Shown: piece by piece, positions 9,053-17,106 of the stretch
Layout: each line of letters begins with the position of its first letter
Position numbering within the stretch: position 1 is the first letter of the stretch
DNA from: Bacteroidia bacterium
GTDB lineage: Bacteria; Bacteroidota; Bacteroidia; Bacteroidales; Azobacteroidaceae
Assembly (NCBI GenBank): GCA_025999935.1
Contig: BNXY01000006.1
Coordinates: 1 to 64,000 of the forward strand
Reading direction: 5' to 3'
DNA: 64,000 nt
Notes under the pieces: model-generated
The model's database searches: none
What the model saw: the letters and a program-made list of their open reading frames with translations, nothing else
What the model was told of the DNA's origin: nothing
Made by a program: the position numbers and the translations under genes

Positions 9053-9060
9053 CAAAGGTA
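9053..9060 (-). promoter_or_regulatory. -7 box for the ybeY-mnmG-apt-uvrC-dtd-mazG-deoC-vanZ operon
   Basis: CAAAGGTA on the plus strand reads TACCTTTG on the minus strand, a perfect Bacteroidetes -7 element, 22 bases upstream of the ybeY ATG. No clear TTTG -33 box is visible. Confidence 0.55.
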
Positions 9061-9061
9061 C

Positions 9062-9510
9062 AACAATTTTTTGGAAAATGGACTAAATAATATTTTGGGC
9101 GAACTATATGGCACTGTATCTATCCACAAGCTGTATTAGATGAAATAGAGAGTGGAAACGAAAAAGAATTTTATACCGACTTAAGAAAGATTCCTTGGAT
9201 TTCCATAGAAAGTATTCGTGTGCCTAATCCTAAATTATACTTATTTGATTTAGATGCAGGAGAAGCGGAGGTCTTAATTCTTGCAGAGGAGCAAAAAGCG
9301 GACTTGGTTATTTTAGACGAAATAATGGGTCGAAGATATGCAAAATACTTGGGTCTGAATCTAACCGGAACTCTGGGAGTTTTATTAAAAGCCAAAAAAC
9401 AAGGCTTAATTGAAGCAATATCTCCTTTGTTATATGAATTAACACAGAAAGGTTCTTGGCTGAATCCAAAACTAATCAGTGACGTATTAAAATTGGCGGG
9501 AGAGAAATGA
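9062..9510 (+). pseudogene. DUF3368 (PIN-like) protein, truncated and frameshifted
   Basis: The remnant reads NNILGELYGTVSI in one frame and continues as PQAVLDEIESGNEKEFY in the next frame. One cytosine appears to be missing at the sequence ATCCACAAG near 9122-9130. The rest is intact to the stop: an AGEAEVLILAEEQKADLVIL segment, LDEIMGRRYAKYLGL, TGTLGVLLKAKKQGL and a C-terminal helix. These are the conserved blocks of DUF3368 proteins, PIN-domain relatives that often pair with UPF0175 antitoxins. The usual first 25-30 residues with the leading catalytic Asp are absent, and no antitoxin gene is adjacent. The remnant overlaps the ybeY promoter region. A GTG at 9220 could start a 96-residue C-terminal product, but it would lack half of the fold. 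Confidence 0.75.
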
Positions 9511-9668
9511 CAAGTTGATATTGCAAGCAATTTCCAACGGGTAAAAATGCCGATGCACATTATTGAAAAATATTAAGCAATAGGGCGGGGAAAGGAAAAT
9601 TATATAAAGCCGTTGATAAGAGTGTGAATATTAATTGATGCCGCAAGACTGAATCAGAATCAAATAGT

Positions 9669-10898
9669 TTATCCAAAAAACAAATAGCAAACAAAAATAG
9701 CAGCAATCGTTCCCGCCAAATCGGCAAGCAAGGCGGCTGGAATCGTATAGCGGGTATTTTTGATATTGACCGAACCGTAATAAACTGCTACTATATAAAA
9801 AGTTGTGTCGGTAGAACCTTGGAAAATGCTTGCCAAACGTCCCACAAACGAATCGGAGCCGAATGATTGCATTGCGTCAATCATCATGCCCCGCGAACCG
9901 CTTCCGCTCAAAGGTTTCATCAATGCAGTCGGGAAAGCGTCAACCCACTCGGTAGGTAAGCCGCAGTGCGATGCCAAATAGGCCAATCCATCCGTTAGAA
10001 ATCCCATGGCGCCTGAGGCTCGAAAAAGGGCAACTCCTACCAAAACGGCTATCAGATAAGGAATTATCATTATTGCTGTTTTGAAACCATCTTTTGCTCC
10101 TTCAACGAAAGCATCATAAACATTTATCTTCTTACGAAATCCGGCAACAATGAAGGCAATGATTATACAAAACAAAAAACAATTGGCTATAACCGATGTA
10201 TAAATGGAAATTTTATCCTGCGGAAGCGACTTTACCCACCAGATTACCAAAGCGATAAAAGCAAGCATTGCGCCTAAAAATCCAAGCAATACCTTATCTA
10301 ATTTTATCTTTTGTTTCAGGCAGACAAAAGATACGCCTATCAAAGTCGCCATTGTAGTTGCAATCGTTAGAGGAACAAAAACATCCGCCGGATTGGCTGC
10401 GCCCATTTGTGCGCGATAAACCATTATTGTAATGGGAATTATAATTAAACCGGATGCGTTGAGAACGATAAACATAATCATCGGATTACTGGCCGCTGAC
10501 TTGTTTTTGTTCAATTCCTGCAATTCCTGCATGGCCTTTAAACCGGCCGGCGTTGCGGCATTGTCCAAATTGAGCATATTGGCTGCAACGTTCATGAAAA
10601 TCGAACCGATTGCAGGGTGTCCTTTCGGAACTTCGGGAAACAAACGGGAAAAAAGAGGGGAGCCCCAGCGAGCCAAAGCATTGACCGCACCGCCTTTTTC
10701 GCCAATTTTCATAAATCCTAACCAAAGGGACAATACGCCCGTCAATCCAATGGAAATTTCGAAGCCGGTTTTAGCCGCGGCGAACGTAGCATTCATCATT
10801 TCTGTAAAAACACCTAAATCTCCGGTAAACAACAATTTACAAACTCCAACAACAAAAGCGATTACAAAAAATCCTATCCAAATATAATTTAAAGCCAT
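9669..10898 (-). CDS. Nucleoside recognition (Gate) domain membrane protein, SpmA-SpmB fusion
   Basis: A 409-residue protein with about 10 hydrophobic helices. The first half matches SpmA (KTGFEISIGLTGVLSLWLG near residue 43, then GHPAIGSIFMNVAANMLNLD and NAATPAGLKAM near 97-125). The second half matches SpmB (GFKTAIMIIPYLIAVLVGVA near 275, and SGSGSRGMMIDAMQSFG near 335). In Firmicutes these two proteins affect spore core dehydration. The fused form is common in non-sporulating Bacteroidetes, where its substrate is unknown. It is a single gene, divergent from the PnuC-family gene across only 46 bases. Confidence 0.88.
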   Translation of the reverse strand: MALNYIWIGFFVIAFVVGVCKLLFTGDLGVFTEMMNATFAAAKTGFEISIGLTGVLSLWLGFMKIGEKGGAVNALARWGSPLFSRLFPEVPKGHPAIGSIFMNVAANMLNLDNAATPAGLKAMQELQELNKNKSAASNPMIMFIVLNASGLIIIPITIMVYRAQMGAANPADVFVPLTIATTMATLIGVSFVCLKQKIKLDKVLLGFLGAMLAFIALVIWWVKSLPQDKISIYTSVIANCFLFCIIIAFIVAGFRKKINVYDAFVEGAKDGFKTAIMIIPYLIAVLVGVALFRASGAMGFLTDGLAYLASHCGLPTEWVDAFPTALMKPLSGSGSRGMMIDAMQSFGSDSFVGRLASIFQGSTDTTFYIVAVYYGSVNIKNTRYTIPAALLADLAGTIAAIFVCYLFFG

Positions 10899-10928
10899 CT
10901 TTTTAATATATTATTTGCAAAAATAATA

Positions 10929-10936
10929 TAATTTTG
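10929..10936 (+). promoter_or_regulatory. -7 box for the pnuC/pnuT-thiN pair
   Basis: TAATTTTG fits TAnnTTTG and ends 8 bases before the ATG at 10945. If used, transcription would begin almost at the start codon and the mRNA would be nearly leaderless. The gap to the divergent gene is only 46 bases, so there is no room for a TPP riboswitch. Confidence 0.4.
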
Positions 10937-10944
10937 CGAGAATT

Positions 10945-11529
10945 ATGGCAGAATGGATAAACAATAATTGGATTGAAGTTACAGGAGCCGTTTTGGCGCT
11001 TGTTTATTTGATTTTGGAAATCAAACGGAAATGGACTTTGTGGATAGCGTGCATCATCAGTTCCTCGTTTTATGTGTACATCTTTTTTGATGCGAAACTA
11101 TACGCGGAAATGGGATTGAATTTGTATTACGTAATCATGTCTGTTTACGGATTATACTGTTGGAAATTGGCGAAAGAAAAGGATAACGAGGAAAATAAAT
11201 TTCATCATATTTCCGTTAAAACAATTATCCCTTTAACATGCAGCGCTATTCTCATTTGGGGAATTATGCTGCTTATACTTATTCAATTTACGGATTCCGA
11301 TGTACCGATTCCGGATGCTTTAATCGCTTCTCTCAGCATTATTGCCACTTGGATGGTCGCTAAAAAAATAGTAGAATGTTGGTATTTATGGATATTTGTA
11401 GATGCTTTTGCCACAGGATTATATGTATATCAGAAACTATATCCGACTGCGATATTATTTGTATGTTACACCCTGCTTTCCATCGTCGGATTAATTGAAT
11501 GGCGCAAGTCGGTAATTGGAAAAAAATGA
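10945..11529 (+). CDS. PnuC-family vitamin transporter, probably the thiamine type (PnuT)
   Basis: A 194-residue inner-membrane protein with about seven helices. PnuC features include the N-terminal WIEVTGAVLALVYLILEIK and the central LNLYYVIMSVYGLYCW segment. A later stretch, YLWIFVDAFATGLYVYQKLY near residues 148-167, also fits. PnuC proteins move nicotinamide riboside, and sister groups move riboflavin (PnuX) or thiamine (PnuT). The stop overlaps the start of thiN (ATGA at 11526-11529), so coupling to thiamine pyrophosphokinase argues for thiamine uptake with metabolic trapping. nadA lies 1 kb downstream, but across the 421-base gap, so nicotinamide riboside remains possible. The family is sure; the substrate is inferred. 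Confidence 0.88.
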   Translation: MAEWINNNWIEVTGAVLALVYLILEIKRKWTLWIACIISSSFYVYIFFDAKLYAEMGLNLYYVIMSVYGLYCWKLAKEKDNEENKFHHISVKTIIPLTCSAILIWGIMLLILIQFTDSDVPIPDALIASLSIIATWMVAKKIVECWYLWIFVDAFATGLYVYQKLYPTAILFVCYTLLSIVGLIEWRKSVIGKK

Positions 11530-12158
11530 TCCCATTATTACAAAATTTCAGAACGGTTATATTGGCCAACGGCGCGTTTCCCGAACATGCCGTTCCATTG
11601 GATTATCTGCATAAGGCAGAAAGGATTATCTGTTGTGACGGCGCAACTCAAAATCTTTTGGCCGCCGGATTGGAACCGGATTATATTGTCGGCGATTTGG
11701 ACAGCATTTCAGAGGAACTAAAATCTCGTTTTGCTACGATTTTGCGACAGAACCCCGAACAGGAAACCAATGATTTAACGAAAGCCGTTCGATTTTGTAA
11801 AAGCAATCATTGGAATGAAATTACCATATTGGGCGCTACCGGAAAAAGGGAAGACCATACATTGGGCAATCTTTCTTTATTGATTAATTATGCAGAAATA
11901 GCAGATGTTCAAATGTTTACCGATTATGGCGTTTTTGTTCCGCAACTGAAAACCAGCGTTTATGAAAGCTATCCGGGACAACAAATTTCCATTTTCAGTC
12001 TTACGCCCGAAACGTTTATCACTTTCCACAATTTGATTTACCAAGTAGAAAAAAAAGGATTGACATCTTGGTGGCAAGGTACATTGAATGAAGCGGTTTC
12101 AGATAATTTTACCGTAGAAATGAATCAGGGAAAATTATTGATTTTCAGGGAATATTGA
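11526..12158 (+). CDS. thiN: Thiamine pyrophosphokinase
   Basis: Transfers pyrophosphate from ATP to thiamine to give thiamine pyrophosphate. The start at 11526, overlapping the upstream stop as ATGA, gives 210 residues. The catalytic N-terminal domain shows ILANGAFPEHAVPLDYL, then CCDGATQNLL and DYIVGDLDSISEELKSRF, with the acidic metal ligands in GDLDS. QETNDLTKAVRF near residue 77 and GATGKREDHTLGNLSLL near 102 complete the active site. A beta-rich thiamine-binding C-terminal domain follows. Coupling to a PnuC-family permease suggests a thiamine salvage unit. Confidence 0.95.
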   Translation: MIPLLQNFRTVILANGAFPEHAVPLDYLHKAERIICCDGATQNLLAAGLEPDYIVGDLDSISEELKSRFATILRQNPEQETNDLTKAVRFCKSNHWNEITILGATGKREDHTLGNLSLLINYAEIADVQMFTDYGVFVPQLKTSVYESYPGQQISIFSLTPETFITFHNLIYQVEKKGLTSWWQGTLNEAVSDNFTVEMNQGKLLIFREY

Positions 12159-12579
12159 TAACGTTCTTAATAAGAAAATGATTATCTTTGTAGAACGGTT
12201 GATAACTTGTGAATGGATGTTGATTATTTTCAAAAAATAAGTTGAAATGTAGGTTAGGAAAATAAAATTCAAATTGTTTCAAAAAATAATCCATTTTTTT
12301 ATATGAATTGTAAGACTAATTTGAACAGCAAATTTAATAACTATCCAATAAAGTTTTTAACGAGTCATTTTATCAACAAATGGTGGATAAAAAAATTAAA
12401 TGCTTTTATTTTAGACAATTAAAAATAAAGAGGGTGTTAATAAGTGATGATTAAGATAAATTCTAAATTTAATAAGTTAAAAAGCAAGTATTTTGATAAA
12501 AATTTATCAGACTTTTCAACAGTCAATTATCATTATCATTGTTTTTTTAAAATTTAAAAGAATAAATAAATAATATATT
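12159..12579. other. Long AT-rich intergenic region with DnaA-box-like sites, candidate oriC
   Basis: This 421-base gap has no open frame with coding character and is strikingly AT-rich. DnaA-box-like nonamers are: TTATCAACA at 12370-12378; GGTGGATAA (reverse TTATCCACC) at 12382-12390; TGTTAATAA (reverse TTATTAACA) at 12435-12443; TGTTGATTA (reverse TAATCAACA) near 12219-12227; a GTTGATAA near 12199-12206; and TTTTCAACA at 12513-12521. AT tracts flank them. A parS site lies 5.6 kb to the left, and the genes from 2.3 to 10.9 kb all read leftward. A promoter-like TATCTTTG is at 12183-12190. dnaA itself is not in the window. The origin call is an inference. Confidence 0.45.
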
Positions 12580-13572
12580 ATGGTTGATAATAATTTTAAG
12601 CCGGCAGGATTTTTAGACATTCCGGTTCCCAAGGGAATTGATTTGGTACAGGCAATCAATGATTTGAAAAAAGCAAAGAATGCCATTATTTTAGCGCATT
12701 ACTATCAAGAATCGGATATACAGGATATAGCTGATTTTGTGGGAGATAGTTTGGCTTTAGCGCAGTGGGCGGCTAAAACGGATGCCGATGTGATTGTGTT
12801 GTGCGGGGTTGATTTCATGGGAGAAACGGCTAAAATTCTTTCTCCCGAAAAGCGGGTATTTGTGCCGGATTTAAATGCCGGATGCTCATTGGCCGATAGT
12901 TGCCCGGCCGACGAATTTGCGGCGTTTATCCGGCAATATCCCGGTCACACGGTAATTTCTTATGTGAATACGACGGCTGCCGTGAAAACTTTGACGGATG
13001 TAGTGGTTACTTCTACGAATGCCCGCCAGATTGTGGATAGTTTGCCGCAGGAAGCGAAAATTATCTTTGGGCCGGATGAGAACCTTGGAAACTATATAAA
13101 CAGTCTCACAGGGCGGGATATGGTGTTGTGGAAGGGCGCCTGTCATGTACACGAACGGTTTTCATTGGAGAAAATATTGGAATTAAAGAAAAAACATCCC
13201 TATGCGTTGATTTTAGCGCATCCGGAATGTAAAAGTGTGATATTGAAAATTTCCGATTATGTAGGTTCCACTTCGGCTTTGTTGAATTACAGTATTAAAT
13301 CTCCGGCGAAAGAATTTATAGTAGCCACTGAGTCGGGTATTCTTCATGAAATGCAGGAAAAGAATCCGGATAAAACCTTTATTCCGGCTCCACCCAATGA
13401 CAGTACTTGTGCTTGTAACGAATGTAATTTCATGAAGTTAAATACTTTGGAAAAATTATATAATTGTTTGAAATACGAAATACCGGAGATATTTATTTCT
13501 GAAGAAATACAAAAGAAAGCGATAAAACCGATACAGCGGATGCTGGAGATTTCAGAGAAATTAGGGTTGTGA
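12580..13572 (+). CDS. nadA: Quinolinate synthase
   Basis: Condenses iminoaspartate with dihydroxyacetone phosphate to quinolinate in de novo NAD synthesis, using a 4Fe-4S cluster. It has 330 residues. The N-terminal AIILAHYYQESDIQDIADFV and DSLALAQWAA are typical of the family. The three cluster cysteines are likely those in VLCGVDFMGETAK (near residue 75), in WKGACHVHERF (near 190), and in the NDSTCACNECNFMKLNT cluster near 275-291. nadB and nadC are not adjacent. The gene lies just downstream of the candidate origin region, and I see no -7 box immediately before it apart from the one at 12183-12190. Confidence 0.96.
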   Translation: MVDNNFKPAGFLDIPVPKGIDLVQAINDLKKAKNAIILAHYYQESDIQDIADFVGDSLALAQWAAKTDADVIVLCGVDFMGETAKILSPEKRVFVPDLNAGCSLADSCPADEFAAFIRQYPGHTVISYVNTTAAVKTLTDVVVTSTNARQIVDSLPQEAKIIFGPDENLGNYINSLTGRDMVLWKGACHVHERFSLEKILELKKKHPYALILAHPECKSVILKISDYVGSTSALLNYSIKSPAKEFIVATESGILHEMQEKNPDKTFIPAPPNDSTCACNECNFMKLNTLEKLYNCLKYEIPEIFISEEIQKKAIKPIQRMLEISEKLGL

Positions 13573-13593
13573 ATATTTTTCAAAAAAAAATCA

Positions 13594-13601
13594 TATCTTT
13601 G
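13594..13601 (+). promoter_or_regulatory. -7 box for the AAA-ATPase/PDDEXK gene
   Basis: TATCTTTG, a perfect match to TAnnTTTG, 24 bases before the start codon at 13625 and 22 bases after the nadA stop. This gives the downstream gene its own promoter. Confidence 0.55.
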
Positions 13602-13624
13602 TATGTGAAAAATTACATGAATTC

Positions 13625-15193
13625 ATGAAAGGATTACCCATAGGCATACAGTCATTTACTAATTTGCGTAACGGCAATTATCTATATGTTGATAAAACGC
13701 AAGACATTTACCGGTTGATTACTTCCGGGCGGTATTTTTTTCTTTCTCGTCCGCGTCGTTTCGGTAAATCACTTTTAATAAGTACGTTGGAAGCTATTTT
13801 CCAAGGAAAGAAAGAATTGTTTGCAGGGCTTTGGATTGAAGATAAAATGGATTGGACGCAATTGAATCATCCTGTTATCCGAATAGATTTTGGAGGAATG
13901 AATAATCGCAGTTCTGAGGGATTAACTAATTCGTTGTTTGATTTAGTTAATCAAACTGCTGAAAAACATAACATTATCCTTAAAACAACAGAACTTCCCG
14001 ACCGTTTTGCAGAAGTAATATCTAAATTACATCTTTCTTCCGGTTATCAAACAGTCGTTTTAATAGATGAATACGACAAAGCGATTATTGATAATATGTC
14101 GGAACCGGAGATAATGGAAGGCAACAAACAAATACTTCACGATTTTTATCAAGTATTAAAAGCGTCTGACGACCATCTGCATTTTGTTTTTTTGACAGGA
14201 GTTTCCAAATTTTCCGGCGTTTCTATCTTTTCCGGATTGAACAATTTGAATGACATTACCTTATCTGAAAAATATTCAACCATTTGCGGTTATACACAAC
14301 AAGAATTAGAAAATTATTTTTCGGAATATCTTACTGAATTATCTGTAAGTTTTGGCATATCATTTCAAGAGTTATTAGATACCATTCGTATTTGGTATGA
14401 CGGTTATTCATGGGATGGCAAAATACCTATTTATAATCCATTCTCTACCCTATTATTATTTGAAAATAACGAGTTTAGTAATTATTGGTTTCGCACCGGT
14501 ACGCCTACTTTTTTAATAGAATTGCTTAAAACGCGAAATAGACTTGAACCTATATTAGAACCGATAACGGTTAATTCGAGCGCATTTGACAGTTTTAATC
14601 CCCAATTTATCACTGAAATTCCTTTATTATTTCAGACCGGTTATTTGACTATTAAACACAAAGCGTTTATTCAGGGTCGTCCGCACTACACGATTGAAAT
14701 GCCTAATTTGGAAGTCAGAGAATCGATGGTAAAATACCTGTTAAGTACTTACAGTCATTACCCCGTAGAGCGGGAAGATGATTTGAAAGAACGTATGCAA
14801 CAGCAACTTTTAGCGAATGATGCCGGCGGTTTAGAACAAAGTCTTCGTGAAATGTTGGCAAGTATTCCTTACCCCTTGCATATTGGAAAAGAAGCCTATT
14901 ATCATTCCTTACTTCTCTTGTGGCTCAAATTACTTGGATTTGATATTCAAGGCGAGATAATGACCAATATTGGGCGAATTGATGCGATATGGAAATTTCC
15001 AGGACATACCATTATAGCTGAAGTGAAATATCAACCTCAAGAAGAATCTATATCTGCTTTGTTGGATAATGCGATTAAGCAAATAAAAGAAAAACAATAT
15101 GCAGACCGCTTCAACGATGGGCAAAAAATATCTTTATTAGCCGTGGCTTTTGCAGGAAAAGAGATCGGATGCAGAATAATTCAACAAAAATAA
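13625..15193 (+). CDS. AAA-ATPase-like protein with C-terminal PD-(D/E)XK nuclease fold
   Basis: A 522-residue protein of the AAA-ATPase_like plus PDDEXK_9 architecture, multi-copy in many Bacteroidetes. It opens with MKGLPIGIQSFTNLRNGNYL and YVDKTQDIYRLI. The P-loop variant is RPRRFGKSLLIST near residues 41-53, and Walker B is VVLIDEYDKAI near 142-152. The C-terminal nuclease-fold motif is GRIDAIWKFPGHTIIAEVKY near 447-466, with the D...ExK residues kept. Biological function is not established; roles in mobile-element biology or defence have been suggested for related families. It is transcribed alone and is intact. Confidence 0.88.
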   Translation: MKGLPIGIQSFTNLRNGNYLYVDKTQDIYRLITSGRYFFLSRPRRFGKSLLISTLEAIFQGKKELFAGLWIEDKMDWTQLNHPVIRIDFGGMNNRSSEGLTNSLFDLVNQTAEKHNIILKTTELPDRFAEVISKLHLSSGYQTVVLIDEYDKAIIDNMSEPEIMEGNKQILHDFYQVLKASDDHLHFVFLTGVSKFSGVSIFSGLNNLNDITLSEKYSTICGYTQQELENYFSEYLTELSVSFGISFQELLDTIRIWYDGYSWDGKIPIYNPFSTLLLFENNEFSNYWFRTGTPTFLIELLKTRNRLEPILEPITVNSSAFDSFNPQFITEIPLLFQTGYLTIKHKAFIQGRPHYTIEMPNLEVRESMVKYLLSTYSHYPVEREDDLKERMQQQLLANDAGGLEQSLREMLASIPYPLHIGKEAYYHSLLLLWLKLLGFDIQGEIMTNIGRIDAIWKFPGHTIIAEVKYQPQEESISALLDNAIKQIKEKQYADRFNDGQKISLLAVAFAGKEIGCRIIQQK

Positions 15194-15204
15194 ATTGAAA
15201 TGTA

Positions 15205-16899
15205 TTATTTTATTAATTCATCCGCCCGCTCTAACGCCTCATTGATATTGCTGCAAATATTTTCCTTGCCTACTTTATTTGCAAATCCGGATTTATCAAG
15301 CATTGCCTTGATTTTGTCGTTTACGCCGGAAAGAACCAATTGAATATTTTCCTGATGCGATAAACGGTAAAGGCTTTCCAAGTTATGCAATCCGGTAGAA
15401 TCCATAAACGGTACTTTTCGCATACGGATGATGCGAACTTTGGGTCGTTTGGAATTCATTAAACGCATACTTTCTTCAAATTTATTGGCGATTCCAAAAA
15501 AGAAAGGGCCGTCAATTTCGTAAACTTCCACGCCTGTTGGTAAAATCAATTTATCATTATCCGCCATTTTTTCTGCGTCCCTTTCCATATTCAATTCGTC
15601 TTTGATGACGGAAATATTTGAAGTTTCTGAAACTCGTTTTACCAAAAGCACCATAGCCAGCAAAATACCTACTTCAATGGCAATGGTTAAATCGAAAATT
15701 ACAGTCAAAAAGAAAGTAACCAACAGGATGGCAACATCCGATTTCGGGTTTTTCAATAAAGAAAGGAAAACTCGCCATTCACTCATGTTGTAAGCCACAA
15801 TAATTAAAACGCCTGCCAAACAAGCCATTGGGATGTGTTTGGTCAGCGGACTGAGAAAAAGCAATATCAACAACAAAACCACGGCATGAATAATGCCTGC
15901 AACAGGACTTCTTCCACCGTTTTTGATGTTGGTCATGGTTCTTGCAATGGCGCCCGTAACAGGGATTCCACCGAACAAAGGCACGATAACGTTGGCGGCT
16001 CCCTGGGCGATTAATTCCGTATTGGAATTTTGTTTATCGCCGGTAATACCGTCTGCAACTGTTGCCGAAAGCAGGGATTCGATGGCGCCCAGCATGGCAA
16101 TCGTAAACGCAGCAGGCAAGAGCAAGTTGATGGTGGACAGATTGATTGGAACCGGAGTGGGGGAGGGTAGGGAAGCATTAATCTGAAAGCGGTCGCCAAT
16201 GGTTTCGATGCCGGTAATTCCCAGATAATTTCTTAGAATATAAACAATAACAGTCATCAGAATAATAGCAGTCAGGGAACCCGGTATTTTTTTTATGATT
16301 TTTTGAGAATAAACAATGATAAGGACACTCAAAACGCCTACAATTATCGAACCCGGATTCAGGGTAGTGAAAACTTTTCCGTAAGCTATCCATTTAGAAA
16401 TGAAATCAGCCGGCACACTTTCCATGCTTAGTCCGAAAAAATCTTTCATTTGGGTAGTAAAAATTGTTAGGGCGATACCACTTGTAAAACCGACGATGAT
16501 AGGGTAGGGCATGAACTTAATGATGGTGCCCAGCCGAAGCAATCCCATACCAATCAGCATCAATCCGGCTAAAACGGTAGCGACAGCCAATCCGCCCAAT
16601 CCGAATTGTTGGATAATTCCGTAAACGATAACGATGAATGCGCCGGTTGGGCCGCCGATTTGGACGGAGCTTCCACCCAAGAAAGAAACGATAAATCCGC
16701 CGATAATAGCAGTTATCAAACCTTTTTCGGGACTAACTCCCGATGCGATACCGAATGCGATGGCCAAAGGCAAAGCGACGATTCCAACGATTATTCCGGC
16801 CATTAAATCGGTCATGAATTTTTCTTTGGAATAATTTTTCAGCGAGGTAAATAATTTCGGTTTAAAATCCGGATTCACCTTTGAATTTAAAAGATTCAT
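15205..16899 (-). CDS. SulP-family anion transporter with STAS domain
   Basis: A 564-residue inner-membrane SLC26/SulP protein. The transport domain (residues about 25-430) begins MTDLMAGIIVGIVALPLAIA and includes SVQIGGPTGAFIVIVYGIIQ near 83, which is the anion-binding half-helix pair, with about a dozen membrane segments. The STAS regulatory domain follows near 455-560, with the typical MDSTGLHNLESLYRLS strand-helix turn. SulP proteins move sulfate, bicarbonate or dicarboxylates; the substrate cannot be told here. No carbonic anhydrase or sulfate-assimilation gene is beside it. It converges on the upstream ATPase gene with only 11 bases between stops. Confidence 0.93.
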   Translation of the reverse strand: MNLLNSKVNPDFKPKLFTSLKNYSKEKFMTDLMAGIIVGIVALPLAIAFGIASGVSPEKGLITAIIGGFIVSFLGGSSVQIGGPTGAFIVIVYGIIQQFGLGGLAVATVLAGLMLIGMGLLRLGTIIKFMPYPIIVGFTSGIALTIFTTQMKDFFGLSMESVPADFISKWIAYGKVFTTLNPGSIIVGVLSVLIIVYSQKIIKKIPGSLTAIILMTVIVYILRNYLGITGIETIGDRFQINASLPSPTPVPINLSTINLLLPAAFTIAMLGAIESLLSATVADGITGDKQNSNTELIAQGAANVIVPLFGGIPVTGAIARTMTNIKNGGRSPVAGIIHAVVLLLILLFLSPLTKHIPMACLAGVLIIVAYNMSEWRVFLSLLKNPKSDVAILLVTFFLTVIFDLTIAIEVGILLAMVLLVKRVSETSNISVIKDELNMERDAEKMADNDKLILPTGVEVYEIDGPFFFGIANKFEESMRLMNSKRPKVRIIRMRKVPFMDSTGLHNLESLYRLSHQENIQLVLSGVNDKIKAMLDKSGFANKVGKENICSNINEALERADELIK

Positions 16900-16923
16900 T
16901 ATACACTATTTTAAAAAACGGTG

Positions 16924-16931
16924 CAAAGTTA
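16924..16931 (-). promoter_or_regulatory. -7 box for the SulP transporter gene
   Basis: CAAAGTTA on the plus strand is TAACTTTG on the minus strand, a perfect -7 element 25 bases upstream of the ATG at 16899. Confidence 0.55.
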
Positions 16932-17077
16932 CAAAAAACGGTCGGAAGTTAAAAGCAATTGATTAACTATCCAACACACCTAACCTTATTACCTCATTTG
17001 GCGCCTGTTTTCTTACGAATTACTTGTTGGTATTCTACTTGATTGCTTTTTTATTTGCAATAGTAAAAAAAAGGAAT

Positions 17078-17085
17078 TATATTTG
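17078..17085 (+). promoter_or_regulatory. -7 box for the TPR lipoprotein gene
   Basis: TATATTTG fits TAnnTTTG and lies 21 bases before the preferred ATG at 17107. This argues against the GTG at 17098 as the start. Confidence 0.5.
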
Positions 17086-17106
17086 CAATTGAAATAAGTG
17101 AATGAT

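Noticed and set aside
9220..9510. GTG-initiated 96-codon gene as an independent small protein
   Set aside because: The upstream sequence continues the same DUF3368 family in a shifted frame, so it is better read as the 3' part of a broken gene.
10899..10944. Possible TPP riboswitch before the PnuC-family gene and thiN
   Set aside because: Only 46 bases lie between the divergent genes, far too short for a riboswitch, and no conserved core was seen.
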